A stretch of 64,000 bases of DNA from JANMAT01 sp031359995. Its GTDB lineage: Bacteria; Actinomycetota; Acidimicrobiia; Acidimicrobiales; Ilumatobacteraceae. Positions 1 to 8,875 of the stretch are shown one piece after another. The position numbers were made by a program, and so were the translations under genes. Below the pieces are notes generated by a model. It had not been told where the DNA came from, did not search any database, and saw only the letters and a program-made list of their open reading frames with translations. Location: the NCBI GenBank assembly GCA_031359995.1, contig JANMAT010000081.1, positions 1-64,000 of the forward strand, read 5' to 3'. Position 1 is the stretch's first letter, and every line of letters begins with the position of its first letter.

Positions 1-154
1 GCGGCCGCCGCTCAACTTCGACTACGAGGGGGTGTCGGGTCCGGTCGACCTGGACGACAACGGCGACATCAGCGCGGCGCGCTACGAGCTGTTCGGCTTC
101 GACACCAGCGGACGCGACGTGGCCAAGAACGTCACGTTCACCGCGCCACCGTGA
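1..154 (+). CDS. C-terminal end of a probable ABC-type solute-binding protein (partial)
   Basis: Only the last 50 codons are present, in the frame starting at base 2 and ending with TGA at 152-154. The tail contains FDYEGVSGPVDLDDNGD followed by Y-E-L-F-G-F. This resembles the C-terminus of periplasmic branched-chain amino acid binding proteins (type I solute-binding fold), where a GVSGP-x-F-D-x-x-G-D segment is common. The function therefore rests on one short motif. The stop overlaps the GTG of the next gene by 4 bp (GTGA), which suggests translational coupling with the lipoprotein downstream. Confidence 0.5.
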   Translation, partial: RPPLNFDYEGVSGPVDLDDNGDISAARYELFGFDTSGRDVAKNVTFTAPP

Positions 155-1317
155 CCGGGGCGATGCGGCGTTGGCTGCTCGTCGCCGGCGCCGCGCTCGC
201 GGTCGGCGCCTGCTCCGGCCGCGGCGCGGACCGCGGCACCACGGCCAACGCGGGTGACGGACGCTCATGGGTGGTCGAGCGCGCCACACCGGCTCAACTC
301 GCGGCGGCGGGGCCCATCATCGACGCCCGCCTCCAGCGCCTCGGCGTGAGCGGCGCCGGCGTGCAGGCCACCGGATCGGGCCTGACCACGAAGATCCCGG
401 TGGACCCCCTGACCATGGAAGCGGCCGGGCGGGTGGGCGCCACCGAGCTGTGGACCGTCACCGCCACCATGGTGGGCGCATGCCCGGCCGGTGACACCGC
501 CGGCGTGGCGTCGTTGCCCGTGGGCCGTCGCTGCCACCAGCTCGGCCAGCGCCTGGCCGGCACCGAAGCGGTGCAGTCGGCCGTGCCCGCCCTTCAGCCC
601 GGGCTCGGCTGGAGCGTGGAGCTGTTCATCGACGGTGGCGGCTACGCCGCGATGCGCGCCGCCCTCACCGCTGCCGGCGGTGCGCCCGTGGCGGTGGTCG
701 CCGACCGTCAGGTGATCGCCGTGGTGGCCAGCACCGGCGTGCTCGGACTGCACGCCCGCATCGCCCCCGGCCTCACCGAGCGCGAGGCCCGCCGCCTGGC
801 CTACGCCCTGCTGGTGACCGGCCGCTCACCGGTGGCGGTCTCGGTGCCCGACCCCGGGCCCGAGGCGGGACCGGCTCCCGACGCCGACTTCTGGTTGGCG
901 GCGCTGTCGGTGAACGTGTGCGGCGCCTGGCTCCCCGATGCGCCGGCCACGCCCGACGCCAGCGGCCTCCACTCCCACGGCGACGGGTTCGTCTACGCCC
1001 ACCCCCAGAACGCGGGCGAGGCCGACGCCAACGCCACCGTGGGCCGCTGGCTGGGCCACGGCTCGTGGAGCGCCAAGGCCGACCGCCTGCAGCTGTGGGA
1101 CGGCGCCGGCCACCGCAACGGCGACGCGTGCCCCGATGGCAAGGGCGCCACGGTGCGCTGGTGGGTCGACGGGGTCGAGCAGCGCGGCGACCCCGATTCG
1201 CTGCACATCGGCAACGGTCAGGCGATCACCCGGTCGTTCACCCCGGCCGGGGTCGCCCCCGGCCCCGGCCCCGCGGCGGCCCGCCTGCCACTGCCCGACA
1301 TCACCTCCGAGGCCTGA
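151..1317 (+). CDS. Lipoprotein with a SecD-like periplasmic domain and a C-terminal HSHGDG domain
   Basis: The 388-residue product has a short signal peptide ending in a lipobox (VGAC), so it is probably an outer-face membrane lipoprotein. Residues about 50-240 resemble the first periplasmic (P1) domain of SecD: an IIDARLQRLGV segment like the SecD I-I-x-x-R-[IL]-x-x-L-G-V motif, then GWSVELFIDGGG and an AVVADRQVIA segment like the SecD D-x-x-V-x-S-A-P stretch. None of the SecD membrane helices follow. The last ~140 residues form a separate domain with VNVCGAWLP, HSHGDGFVYAHP and a second Cys (GDACPDG), a pattern I associate with uncharacterised actinobacterial secreted proteins. It starts at GTG overlapping the upstream stop and is followed 3 bp later by a beta-lactamase-fold gene. 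Function is unknown; the SecD resemblance is a by-eye call. Confidence 0.6.
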   Translation: MTGAMRRWLLVAGAALAVGACSGRGADRGTTANAGDGRSWVVERATPAQLAAAGPIIDARLQRLGVSGAGVQATGSGLTTKIPVDPLTMEAAGRVGATELWTVTATMVGACPAGDTAGVASLPVGRRCHQLGQRLAGTEAVQSAVPALQPGLGWSVELFIDGGGYAAMRAALTAAGGAPVAVVADRQVIAVVASTGVLGLHARIAPGLTEREARRLAYALLVTGRSPVAVSVPDPGPEAGPAPDADFWLAALSVNVCGAWLPDAPATPDASGLHSHGDGFVYAHPQNAGEADANATVGRWLGHGSWSAKADRLQLWDGAGHRNGDACPDGKGATVRWWVDGVEQRGDPDSLHIGNGQAITRSFTPAGVAPGPGPAAARLPLPDITSEA

Positions 1318-1320
1318 GCG

Positions 1321-3084
1321 ATGACGACCACCACGAGCGCCGAGGACCTGTCGGTCGATGCCCGCGCGACCATCGACCGCGGTCACCGCGAACGGGCCAC
1401 CACCGCCCAGATCCCGGGCATGGCGTGGGGCGCGGTGCTGCACGGCGAGCTCGTGCACACCGGCAGCCTGGGCACCACCGACGTAGAGGCACCGGGCGGC
1501 GGCGCCCGACCCGGACCGCACACCCGCTTCCGCATCGCGTCGATGACGAAGAGCTTCACCGCCGCCGCGGTGCTGTCGCTGCGCGACCATGGTGCGCTGC
1601 GCCTCGACGAGCCGGTGGCCACGTACGTGCCCGAGCTGACCGGCCTGCGCGGCCCCACCGCCGACTCGCCTGCCGTCACCGTGCGCCACCTGCTGAGCAT
1701 GGACGCCGGCCTGGCCAGCGACGACCCGTGGGCCGACCGCCACCTCGACATCGGCGCCGACGAGCTGAGCGAGCTGTACCGCACCGGCGCCTGGTTCGCG
1801 GTCACGCCGGGCACCGGGTTCGTGTACTCGAACCTCGGCTACTCGATGCTCGGCCGCGTCGTGGCCAACGTGACCGGCGATTCGTGCCAGGCCGCCATCA
1901 GGGCCCGCCTGCTGGCACCGCTGGGCATGCACGACACCGGGTGGGAGCTGCGCCCCACCGACACCGACGTGGCCCACGGCCACCGCCTGGTCGACGGTGT
2001 CGCCGTGCGCGAGGCGCCCCCGCTGGGCGACGGTGGCATCGCTCCCATGGGCGGGCTGTGGAGCACCGTCGCCGATCTGGCCCGCTGGGTCGCGTTCCTC
2101 CTGGACGCGTTCCCACCCCGTGATGGCGCCGACGACCTTCCGCTCCGCCGGGCCACCCGGCGCGAGATGCAAAGGGTCTGGCGGTCCACCCGCGTGCAGG
2201 TCGTGCAGCTCGACCTGCACGGCGGTCTGCGCACCAGCGCCGTCGGCTACGGCTTCGGGCTGCAGGTGGGGGAAGACCTGCTGGCCGGTTTCACGGCCGG
2301 ACACGCCGGCGGTCTTCCCGGCTACGGCTCGTTCATGAGCTGGCTGCCCGACCGCGGCTTCGGGCTCATCGCGCTGGGGAACGTGACCTACGCACCGGCG
2401 GCGCTGGCCATCCGGGCGGCGATCGAGGAGCTGGCCCGCCGCGACCAGTTGCCGCCCAAGCGCCCCCTGCCCATCGCGCCGGCGCTGCAGCGCGCCGCCG
2501 ACGATCTGGTGGTCCTCATCAACGAGTGGAGCGACGAGCGGGCCCTGGCCCTGTTCGCCGACAACGTCGCCATGGACGAACCCCTCGACCGCCGCGCCGC
2601 CGAGGCCCGCGCCGCCGTCGAGCTGCTCGGGCCGCTCACCGTCGAATCGGTGCGGGTGAACAACCGGGCCGACGCCGACCTGGTGCTGCGTGGCCCGCAC
2701 GGGACCGCGCTGGTGGAGCTGTCGCTGCACCCCGAGGACCCGCCGCGGGTGCAGATGGTCGACATCACCGTCGTACCGACGCCGAGCCCCGAGCTGATCG
2801 CCGCCAACGCCGCGCTGTGCGCCCTGGCCCGCGCCGAGGTGACCGCGGCCGAGCTGGTCGGCCTGGTCGACGACGGCGTGGCGGCCACGGTCGCGGCCAC
2901 GCTGGCGCATGTCGCCGGCCGGCTGGGTCGGTGCACACCGGGCGAGCCGCGCGGCGACCACGGCCGCACCACGTTCCAGTGGCGGGGCGAGCACGGCACG
3001 ATCGACGTGAACCTGGGCGGGCACACCGACGACGGCCGCATCGGCTCGGTGTCGTTCACCCTGCCGACGCGCGGCGGGGTGTAG
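1321..3084 (+). CDS. Serine hydrolase of the class C beta-lactamase / DD-peptidase family
   Basis: The 587-residue protein has the three family motifs: S-x-x-K as SMTK in FRIASMTKSFTAAAV (about residue 73), Y-x-N as YSN in FVYSNLGYSMLG, and a KTG-equivalent HAGG in GHAGGLPGYGS. These enzymes use the SxxK serine as nucleophile and act as beta-lactamases, peptidases or esterases; substrate cannot be deduced. No signal peptide is visible (the N-terminus is MTTTTSAEDL), so it may be cytoplasmic. About 190 C-terminal residues beyond the catalytic domain are an extra domain I do not recognise. It lies 3 bp after the SecD-like lipoprotein, so the two are probably co-transcribed. It ends 3 bp from convergent hemQ. 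Confidence 0.85.
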   Translation: MTTTTSAEDLSVDARATIDRGHRERATTAQIPGMAWGAVLHGELVHTGSLGTTDVEAPGGGARPGPHTRFRIASMTKSFTAAAVLSLRDHGALRLDEPVATYVPELTGLRGPTADSPAVTVRHLLSMDAGLASDDPWADRHLDIGADELSELYRTGAWFAVTPGTGFVYSNLGYSMLGRVVANVTGDSCQAAIRARLLAPLGMHDTGWELRPTDTDVAHGHRLVDGVAVREAPPLGDGGIAPMGGLWSTVADLARWVAFLLDAFPPRDGADDLPLRRATRREMQRVWRSTRVQVVQLDLHGGLRTSAVGYGFGLQVGEDLLAGFTAGHAGGLPGYGSFMSWLPDRGFGLIALGNVTYAPAALAIRAAIEELARRDQLPPKRPLPIAPALQRAADDLVVLINEWSDERALALFADNVAMDEPLDRRAAEARAAVELLGPLTVESVRVNNRADADLVLRGPHGTALVELSLHPEDPPRVQMVDITVVPTPSPELIAANAALCALARAEVTAAELVGLVDDGVAATVAATLAHVAGRLGRCTPGEPRGDHGRTTFQWRGEHGTIDVNLGGHTDDGRIGSVSFTLPTRGGV

Positions 3085-3087
3085 CGC

Positions 3088-3762
3088 TCAGACCAGGTGG
3101 ACGAGCTCGTCGACCTCGGTGACCATGCCCACGTAGAACGCCCCGAACTCGGCGTAGTCGGCCGAGGCCCGGTCGAAGCGCATCGTGTACACGACCTCCT
3201 TGAGGTCGTCGGGGTGCACCGCGAACAGGGTGACGCCCCACTCGTAGTCGTCGAGCCCGGTGGAGCCGGTGATCAGCTGCACCACGCGGCCGGCGAACTT
3301 GCGGCCCGACGCACCGTGCTCGCGCATCAGCTCGTCACGCTCGTCGTAGGGCAGGGTGAACCAGTTGTGGTCGGCGGCCCGGCGCTTCGACATGGGGTAG
3401 AAGCACCACGCCGACTTCCCGGCCGGCGGGAGCTCGGGGTAGAGCCGCGACTTCAGCATCTCTTCCGGCATGCCCTTGGCGTACTCGCTCACCTCGGTGA
3501 GTGAGCAGTACGAGTCGACGATCTCGAGACCAGCGGCCTTCAGGGCCGACTGCATGGCGCGCAGGCGCCGCAGGTCGGGTCCGACGCCCATGAAGGCCAG
3601 GTCGGCCTTGTGGCCGAGCATCGAGACGCCCACCACCTGATGACCGTCTTCCCGGCAGGCCTTCACGGCGGCGACCACCGCCTCACCGTCGAAACGGGAG
3701 GTCGTCTTGCAGAACAGGTGCAGCACGCCCCAACCGACGCTGGGACTGATGGGCTCGGCCAT
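3088..3762 (-). CDS. hemQ: Coproheme decarboxylase HemQ (chlorite dismutase family)
   Basis: The 224-residue protein matches the actinobacterial chlorite dismutase-like family: WGVLHLFCK near the N-terminus, the FYPMSKRR segment carrying the conserved Tyr involved in decarboxylation, then a REHGASGRKF helix and ITGSTGLDDYEWGVTLFA. In the coproporphyrin-dependent pathway HemQ/ChdC oxidatively decarboxylates coproheme III to heme b, using peroxide, in the cytoplasm. hemC lies at 35.9-36.8 kb, so the window holds an early and the last step of heme synthesis in separate places. A -10-like TAACCT (complement of 3769-3774) sits 6 nt before the ATG, so the transcript is probably leaderless and independent of the FtsH-like gene 33 bp upstream. 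Confidence 0.9.
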   Translation of the reverse strand: MAEPISPSVGWGVLHLFCKTTSRFDGEAVVAAVKACREDGHQVVGVSMLGHKADLAFMGVGPDLRRLRAMQSALKAAGLEIVDSYCSLTEVSEYAKGMPEEMLKSRLYPELPPAGKSAWCFYPMSKRRAADHNWFTLPYDERDELMREHGASGRKFAGRVVQLITGSTGLDDYEWGVTLFAVHPDDLKEVVYTMRFDRASADYAEFGAFYVGMVTEVDELVHLV

Positions 3763-3795
3763 GCCCGAAGGTTAGTGGCCGAGCCCGTCACAGGC

Positions 3796-6243
3796 TCAAC
3801 GGGGCGGCGGAGGCGGGGTCCAACCGGCTCGACCCGACGTGCCGTTCATGCGGCGCGCCCCGCTCATCTGCGGCACCGAGTACGACACACGTTCCTGACG
3901 CTTGTGGGCATCGAGCATGGCGAGGTGGTAGGCCTCGTACGACATGAGGAAGTCGTCGGTGTGGTACATCCACCCGTCGAGGTTCGGTCCGGGCACGCCG
4001 CGGAAGATGGCGTCGATGTCGTCGCCGGTGATCGTCTTGTGGGTCTCCAGCGCGTGGGCCACGGCGAACACGAAGCGGCGGTTCTCGACGAGCATCTCCC
4101 GCACCCGCTCGAGCAGCTCCTGCAGCTTCGCCTCGACGAGCTCACCGAACGGCGTCGTCCAGATGGCGCGATCGGTGCCGTCCTCGGGCCGGCTCGTGGC
4201 GGCCGACAGGCTCGCCACCGACACCCCTCGGGAGGCGATGGTGTTGCCCATCGCCTGGAACGACATGCCCGACAGGACGATCGCGGTCGCACCGCGCATG
4301 TCGCCCGCGACACCGGCCGAGTTGTCGCCGTCGAAGAACATGCGCTCACCCGCGAGGGAGGCGAGAAACGTCATGGCATCGATCTCGTGCTCGGACTTCC
4401 ACTCCATGAACCGCTCTTCCAATGGGATCGGCTGCACGAAGCCACCGGTGCCACCACGGCGCTCGATGGTGGCCACGTCGATGGTCGAACGCTTCTGCAG
4501 GCGATACATGGCCACGGCGTGACTGGCCTCGTGCAGGGCGACCTGGTGACCCTCGAGCGTGCCGTAGGTCCAGTCGTCGGCCTCACCGTGGCCCTTGTGG
4601 TACTTCGCCTTCAGGATGTCGGACCACGTGACCGTGTCACGGCCCTCGCGCATCGAGACGATGACCGCCTCGTTCACGATGTCCTTGATCTTGGCGCCCG
4701 AGAAGTAGGGGGTGATGACCGACAACCGGTCGACCTGCTCCGGGGTGATCTCGTGCTTGACCTTGTTGAGGTAGCCCTCGAACGTGCGGCGACGGCCGTC
4801 CGCGTGGGGATAGCCCACGTGATACTGCCGATCGATGCGGCCGGGGCGGAGCATGGCCTGGTCCAGCGCGTTCGGCTGGTTCGTGGCGAACACGTGCAGG
4901 ATGCGGTACTTCGGCGGCTGCTTGGGCTTGATGCCGAGGAAGGAACGGAGTCGCCTGCTGAAGAAGCCGCGCGGCTTCTTCAGGCCGGACATCTGCGTGA
5001 GGAGGGCCTGCAACGCCCCACCACCAGCACCCATGCCCATGCCGCCCATGATGATGCCGCGCCGCTCGGGCTCGGCCGACGCCGCGTGCTGGTGCGACTG
5101 CAGGTGGCTGTCCCACACGGCTGACGCGGTGGACGAGCGCACGTAGGACATGCCGTTGCAGCAGTGGAGGCTCTCGAACGACTTGGACGCCTCCTGCTGT
5201 GGCGCGGTGAGCTGGCCGCGACTGCCGAGCGAGTCGGCTTCGTCGAAGAACACGATGACGCCACCGTGACGCAGCGACAGCTTGCGCAGCTTCGAGTAGA
5301 GGAAGCGAACCTTCATGGGAGCGACACCGACGAAGGTCTGGATGAACGCCGACGGGTCGACGAACACGTACGGACGACCGGTCTCGCCGGCCATGGCCTC
5401 GGCCATGAGCGTCTTGCCCGTACCGGGCGGCCCCCACAGGAGCACGCCGCCGGGGACGTGGCCGCCACGGCCCTCGATCTCCTCGGGCTTCTCCAGGAAG
5501 TCGACGGACTCCTTCACGCGACGCAGCACCGGGTCCTGCCCCCACACGTCGCGGAAGCGGGTCTTGATCTCGCCCGGCTTGAACGTCTCGATGCTCGAGT
5601 CCATGAAGAAGATCGAGAACATGAGCAGCAGGCTGAACACACCGAACGTCATGGCCACGATCAACGACCAGAACAGCGGCATGTTCGCCGTCATCGGATC
5701 GAAGAACGTGTGCGAGAAGTGCCGGGGGGTCTCGGCCAGCGCCTCGAAGAACGACACGCGCCACTTCGACGCGAAGAACAGGCCGAACACGGTGACGATC
5801 AGCAGCCGCTTCGTGGCCCGCTGCAGCCGGTACCGGTTCCACGGGTTCAGCTTCGACAACCTGCGATCCCAGCCGCCGAACAGCTTGTGCTGCCAGAACG
5901 CATGCCAACCGTGGGCGTGCTCGCTGATGACGTAGTGGATCTGACGGAGCACCTCGAGACCGGCCACCACGATCAGCCACGCCTTGGCGCGCAACTGGTC
6001 ACGGAAGGCCTCCCCCCAGCTCATGATCGGGATGCTCGCGTGCTTGGACGTGGCGAACACACCGAACAGCACGCCGATGATCACCAGCACCTTCAGACGG
6101 TCCCAGAGGACCGCCTTGCGGCGCACCTTGTCCTCGCGCGCCTCGGGCGGCTCGGGCTCGTGCACCAGGGTGCTGGCCACGGTCTGGTACGAGCCGTTCA
6201 GCGGGCCGGGAGGCGGCGGAGGCGGCGGGGGCGGGTAGCTCAT
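3796..6243 (-). CDS. Divergent FtsH-type membrane AAA+ zinc protease
   Basis: The 815-residue protein starts with a proline run, then has about four hydrophobic segments before residue 220 (FtsH usually has two). The AAA+ module has Walker A GPPGTGKT (around residue 270), Walker B VIVFFDEAD (around 330) and a second region of homology with LRPGRIDR (around 465). Roughly 120 residues separate Walker B from this region, about 60 more than usual; the insert contains Cys-Cys and a Gly/Met-rich stretch (GGMGMGAGGG). The M41 protease domain has HEASH (around 570), and D-G-D-N-S-A-G likely supplies the third zinc ligand. It probably degrades membrane or regulatory proteins in an ATP-dependent way. 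The ATG start overlaps the stop of the upstream lipoprotein gene (ATGA), hence translational coupling; a longer reading frame upstream is rejected for that reason. Confidence 0.85.
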   Translation of the reverse strand: MSYPPPPPPPPPGPLNGSYQTVASTLVHEPEPPEAREDKVRRKAVLWDRLKVLVIIGVLFGVFATSKHASIPIMSWGEAFRDQLRAKAWLIVVAGLEVLRQIHYVISEHAHGWHAFWQHKLFGGWDRRLSKLNPWNRYRLQRATKRLLIVTVFGLFFASKWRVSFFEALAETPRHFSHTFFDPMTANMPLFWSLIVAMTFGVFSLLLMFSIFFMDSSIETFKPGEIKTRFRDVWGQDPVLRRVKESVDFLEKPEEIEGRGGHVPGGVLLWGPPGTGKTLMAEAMAGETGRPYVFVDPSAFIQTFVGVAPMKVRFLYSKLRKLSLRHGGVIVFFDEADSLGSRGQLTAPQQEASKSFESLHCCNGMSYVRSSTASAVWDSHLQSHQHAASAEPERRGIIMGGMGMGAGGGALQALLTQMSGLKKPRGFFSRRLRSFLGIKPKQPPKYRILHVFATNQPNALDQAMLRPGRIDRQYHVGYPHADGRRRTFEGYLNKVKHEITPEQVDRLSVITPYFSGAKIKDIVNEAVIVSMREGRDTVTWSDILKAKYHKGHGEADDWTYGTLEGHQVALHEASHAVAMYRLQKRSTIDVATIERRGGTGGFVQPIPLEERFMEWKSEHEIDAMTFLASLAGERMFFDGDNSAGVAGDMRGATAIVLSGMSFQAMGNTIASRGVSVASLSAATSRPEDGTDRAIWTTPFGELVEAKLQELLERVREMLVENRRFVFAVAHALETHKTITGDDIDAIFRGVPGPNLDGWMYHTDDFLMSYEAYHLAMLDAHKRQERVSYSVPQMSGARRMNGTSGRAGWTPPPPPR

Positions 6244-6920
6244 CGGGTCACCGTCCAGGAGTTGACGACATCTGCGATCTTCACTTTGTTCTTCTCGTAG
6301 CACTCGCTGTTGCAGTGGACGCTCAGCACGTACACCTTGAACATTCCCGCGCCCGTCAGCGGGTTCGGGTACTGCTGCGGGTCGAGCAGCGTGGTCTGGT
6401 CGAACGTGACCATGCCCGACCCGCTCTCGATCTCGTAGACCACGTGGCTGCCCTTCAAGCCGCCATCACGGGTGTCGATCTTGAAGTCCTTGACCTCGCC
6501 GTTGGTCTTCGACGAGGAATCGCTGAGCGTCAACGGGTCGGCCTTCAGCGGCGAGACCGCGGCGCGCAGACCTTCGGACGACAGCGTGTCGGCCGTGCTG
6601 GCGCTGACGTAGAAGACGGTGAGGCGTCCGGCGGGTTCGGCGGGCGAGTCCTGGTCGATGTGGGTCAGCGCCGGCTCGGCCGAGCCGTCGAACACCCGCT
6701 GCCACGGCGGCGGAGTGGTCGCCCCCTTCTCGGTGGCGCCCGGCACCTCCAGGACCTTCCACTCCTTGGGGACCCGCATGAAGGTCTTGTCGGTCGTGTT
6801 GGCGACGTAGGTGTACTTGCTGCTGCCACAGGCGGCCAGGCCGAGGACACCGGCCAGGGCGAGGGCGACCCCTCGGCGGCGGGACCTCGTCCAGGTGCGC
6901 GTGTCATGTCGTCCCGGCAC
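6240..6920 (-). CDS. Lipoprotein of unknown function, coupled to the FtsH-like protease
   Basis: The 226-residue product has a twin-Arg-rich N-region (TRSRRRG), a hydrophobic core and lipobox LAAC, followed by GSSKYTYVANTTDKTFMRVP. The mature part has FMRVPKEWKV, like secreted proteins that begin a beta domain with a V-P-x-x-W motif. A C-terminal pair of Cys (HCNSEC) could form a disulfide. I chose GTG at 6920 because GGGAGG lies 5 nt upstream (complement of 6926-6931); an ATG at 6950 has no such site. The 4-bp overlap with the protease suggests the lipoprotein is an adaptor or substrate-binding partner acting outside the membrane, but that is inference. Confidence 0.7.
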   Translation of the reverse strand: MPGRHDTRTWTRSRRRGVALALAGVLGLAACGSSKYTYVANTTDKTFMRVPKEWKVLEVPGATEKGATTPPPWQRVFDGSAEPALTHIDQDSPAEPAGRLTVFYVSASTADTLSSEGLRAAVSPLKADPLTLSDSSSKTNGEVKDFKIDTRDGGLKGSHVVYEIESGSGMVTFDQTTLLDPQQYPNPLTGAGMFKVYVLSVHCNSECYEKNKVKIADVVNSWTVTR

Positions 6921-7085
6921 GTGCGCCTCCCGCCGATCCCCGATCGCCATGCCTCATTATCGATCGCGAACGACACCCAACGGTGTGGCGGACCCCCGAA
7001 TTTTCCTGACGGCCCCCTGTCGGGCCCCATCGCCCGACTTGCACGCGCCCCCATCGAAGGCCGAACGTGGGCCAAGCTGGGGGCG

Positions 7086-8537
7086 ATGGCACTCACCGAC
7101 CACGTCCTGCTGCCGCTGCGCGGACTCCGGGCGGCGAGCCGCACCGCGTCCGTCCGGGCCCGCGACTACCTCGGGTCGCTCCCGGTCGGCGCCCGGTGGG
7201 GCCGCGGCCGCACCCGCATGGAGGTGCTCGACACCATCGGCGACGACGGCCCCAAGCTCGTGCGCCTCGAGTCCGACGCCGCCGAGGCCCTGCGGGCCGC
7301 CCAGCCCGGGCTCCGCCTCGTGCCCGTGCGCTACTACCAGCCGGCCCGCTCCCAGTTCCGGCTGGCCGCCCGCATCGGCCGGGCCGGCACCACCCTGGTG
7401 CCCGTCACGGTGCGGTCGCGCACCGACGGCACACCGGTCGCCGGCGCCGAGGTGATCGCCGTGGTCGACGTGGGCCGCCAGATCGGCGCCACCGCCACCA
7501 CCGACCGCAACGGCGTGGCCCGCCTGCGGCTCCCGGTCGTCGAGAAGCTGCCGCGCCTCTACGTCTTCACCGACGTCGGCTACTGGAGCCTGCTGCGGCG
7601 CAACCTCGTCATGAGCGCCGCGCTCGAGGTGACCATCCGGCCGTTCGACCGGCGCGACCGCGACGGCGTGCGCCACTTCCTCGGCCAGGCCAGCCCCGAC
7701 CACGGCGCCGGCGTGCACGTGGCCATCGTCGACACCGGCATCGACCTCGCCCACCCCGACCTCACCGTCGTCGGCGGTGCCAACACGGTGACCGGCGAGG
7801 ACCCGAACGACTACGGCGACAACGGTCAGCACCACGGCACCCACGTGGCCGGCATCGTGGCCGCCCACGGCACGCCGCCCAGCGGGCTGGCGGGCGTGGC
7901 CCCCGGCGCCGCGCTGCACAGCTACCGCGTGTTCGGCCGCAAGGGCACCGGCGCCACGAACTTCGCCATCGCCAAGGCGATCGACCTGGCCGTCACCGAC
8001 CGTTGCGACCTCATCAACCTGTCGCTCGGCGGCGGCGACCCCGACCCGGTGCTGCGCGCCGCGGTGGAAGACGCCCGCGCCAGCGGCGTGGTCGTCATGG
8101 CCGCCGCCGGCAACGACGGCCGCCAGCCCGTGAGCTTCCCCGGCTCCGAGCCGGCCGTCGTGGCCGTGTCGGCCCTGGGCCGCAAAGGCACCTACCCCAC
8201 CGACTCCAGCGCCGTCGCCGACCAGGCCGGCCCCTACGGCAGGGACAAGGCGAACTTCATCGCGGCCTTCTCCAACGTGGGCGCCCAGATCGACCTCGCC
8301 GGACCGGGCGTGGCCGTGGTGTCCACCGTGCCGGGCGGCTACGGCGAGATGAGCGGCACGTCGATGGCCTGCCCCGCCATCACCGGTGTGGCCGCCCGGG
8401 TGCTGGCCCGCGACGCCACCTTGTTGCGGGCCGACCGCGACGCCGCCCGCAGCGACGAGCTGATCTCCCGTCTGCTCCAGTCCGCCACCTCGCTAGGCTT
8501 CCCCTCAGAGCTGGAAGGCCAGGGCCTCCCCCGGTGA
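7086..8537 (+). CDS. Subtilisin-like S8 serine protease
   Basis: The 483-residue protein has the full subtilase triad: Asp in VAIVDTGIDLAHPDL (around residue 215), His in HHGTHVAGIVAAHG (around 250) and Ser in SGTSMACP (around 424), plus the oxyanion Asn in AAAGNDG. The first ~190 residues contain a propeptide-like segment (MEVLDTIGDDGPKLVRLES) and a transthyretin/carboxypeptidase-regulatory-like beta domain (GTPVAGAEVIAVVDVG with TDRNGVARLRL). There is no obvious signal peptide, unusual for a subtilase, so it may be intracellular or exported unconventionally. The ATG at 7086 is chosen because the reading frame upstream is low-complexity and runs antisense into the lipoprotein gene. A small I9-like protein follows 16 bp downstream. 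Confidence 0.87.
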   Translation: MALTDHVLLPLRGLRAASRTASVRARDYLGSLPVGARWGRGRTRMEVLDTIGDDGPKLVRLESDAAEALRAAQPGLRLVPVRYYQPARSQFRLAARIGRAGTTLVPVTVRSRTDGTPVAGAEVIAVVDVGRQIGATATTDRNGVARLRLPVVEKLPRLYVFTDVGYWSLLRRNLVMSAALEVTIRPFDRRDRDGVRHFLGQASPDHGAGVHVAIVDTGIDLAHPDLTVVGGANTVTGEDPNDYGDNGQHHGTHVAGIVAAHGTPPSGLAGVAPGAALHSYRVFGRKGTGATNFAIAKAIDLAVTDRCDLINLSLGGGDPDPVLRAAVEDARASGVVVMAAAGNDGRQPVSFPGSEPAVVAVSALGRKGTYPTDSSAVADQAGPYGRDKANFIAAFSNVGAQIDLAGPGVAVVSTVPGGYGEMSGTSMACPAITGVAARVLARDATLLRADRDAARSDELISRLLQSATSLGFPSELEGQGLPR

Positions 8538-8553
8538 GGTCCGGACGTCACCC

Positions 8554-8811
8554 ATGACCCGATACGTGCTGCGCTACACCGGCGAGGGCCCCGTCCCCGC
8601 CGACGACCTCGACCAGGTGCGTGAACACACGCACGTCGTCGACGCGTCCGGCCGCACCCTGCTGGTGGAAGCGCCCAAGGCGCGGGTGGCCACGCTGGTG
8701 AAGCGCCTGTCGCAGTGGGTCGCCGCGCCCGAGACGGTGGTGGCCCTGCCGCCCTCACGGCCCCAGGTGCAGCCCGTCGCCGCGGCCAAGCGCAGCCGCC
8801 GCAGCGCCTGA
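8554..8811 (+). CDS. Small protein resembling a stand-alone subtilisin propeptide/inhibitor (I9-like)
   Basis: The 85-residue product opens with RYVLRYTGEGPVP, then VREHTHVVDASGRTLLVEAP and a helix (KARVATLVKRLSQWV), ending APETVVALP and a basic tail. This strand-helix-strand-strand-helix-strand order and the final V-V-x-L-P edge match the ferredoxin-like fold of I9 propeptides, which bind subtilases as chaperone and inhibitor. The gene lies 16 bp after the S8 protease stop with GAGGT upstream, so the two are probably co-translated. The family call is by secondary-structure pattern, not strong identity; a protein unrelated to inhibition cannot be excluded. Confidence 0.55.
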   Translation: MTRYVLRYTGEGPVPADDLDQVREHTHVVDASGRTLLVEAPKARVATLVKRLSQWVAAPETVVALPPSRPQVQPVAAAKRSRRSA

Positions 8812-8824
8812 GCCCAGCCGCACC

Positions 8825-8872
8825 GCTCTGGGTCGGCCGTGCGTCACCGGTGACGCCGCATCGGCCCAGAGC
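8825..8872. terminator. Two-tier hairpin between convergent genes
   Basis: Outer arms GCTCTGGG (8825-8832) and CCCAGAGC (8865-8872) enclose a perfect 16-nt palindrome GCGTCACCGGTGACGC (8841-8856). It fills the gap between the convergent small I9-like gene and fdhD and has no T-run. A bidirectional terminator is the likeliest role. Confidence 0.55.
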
Positions 8873-8875
8873 ACC

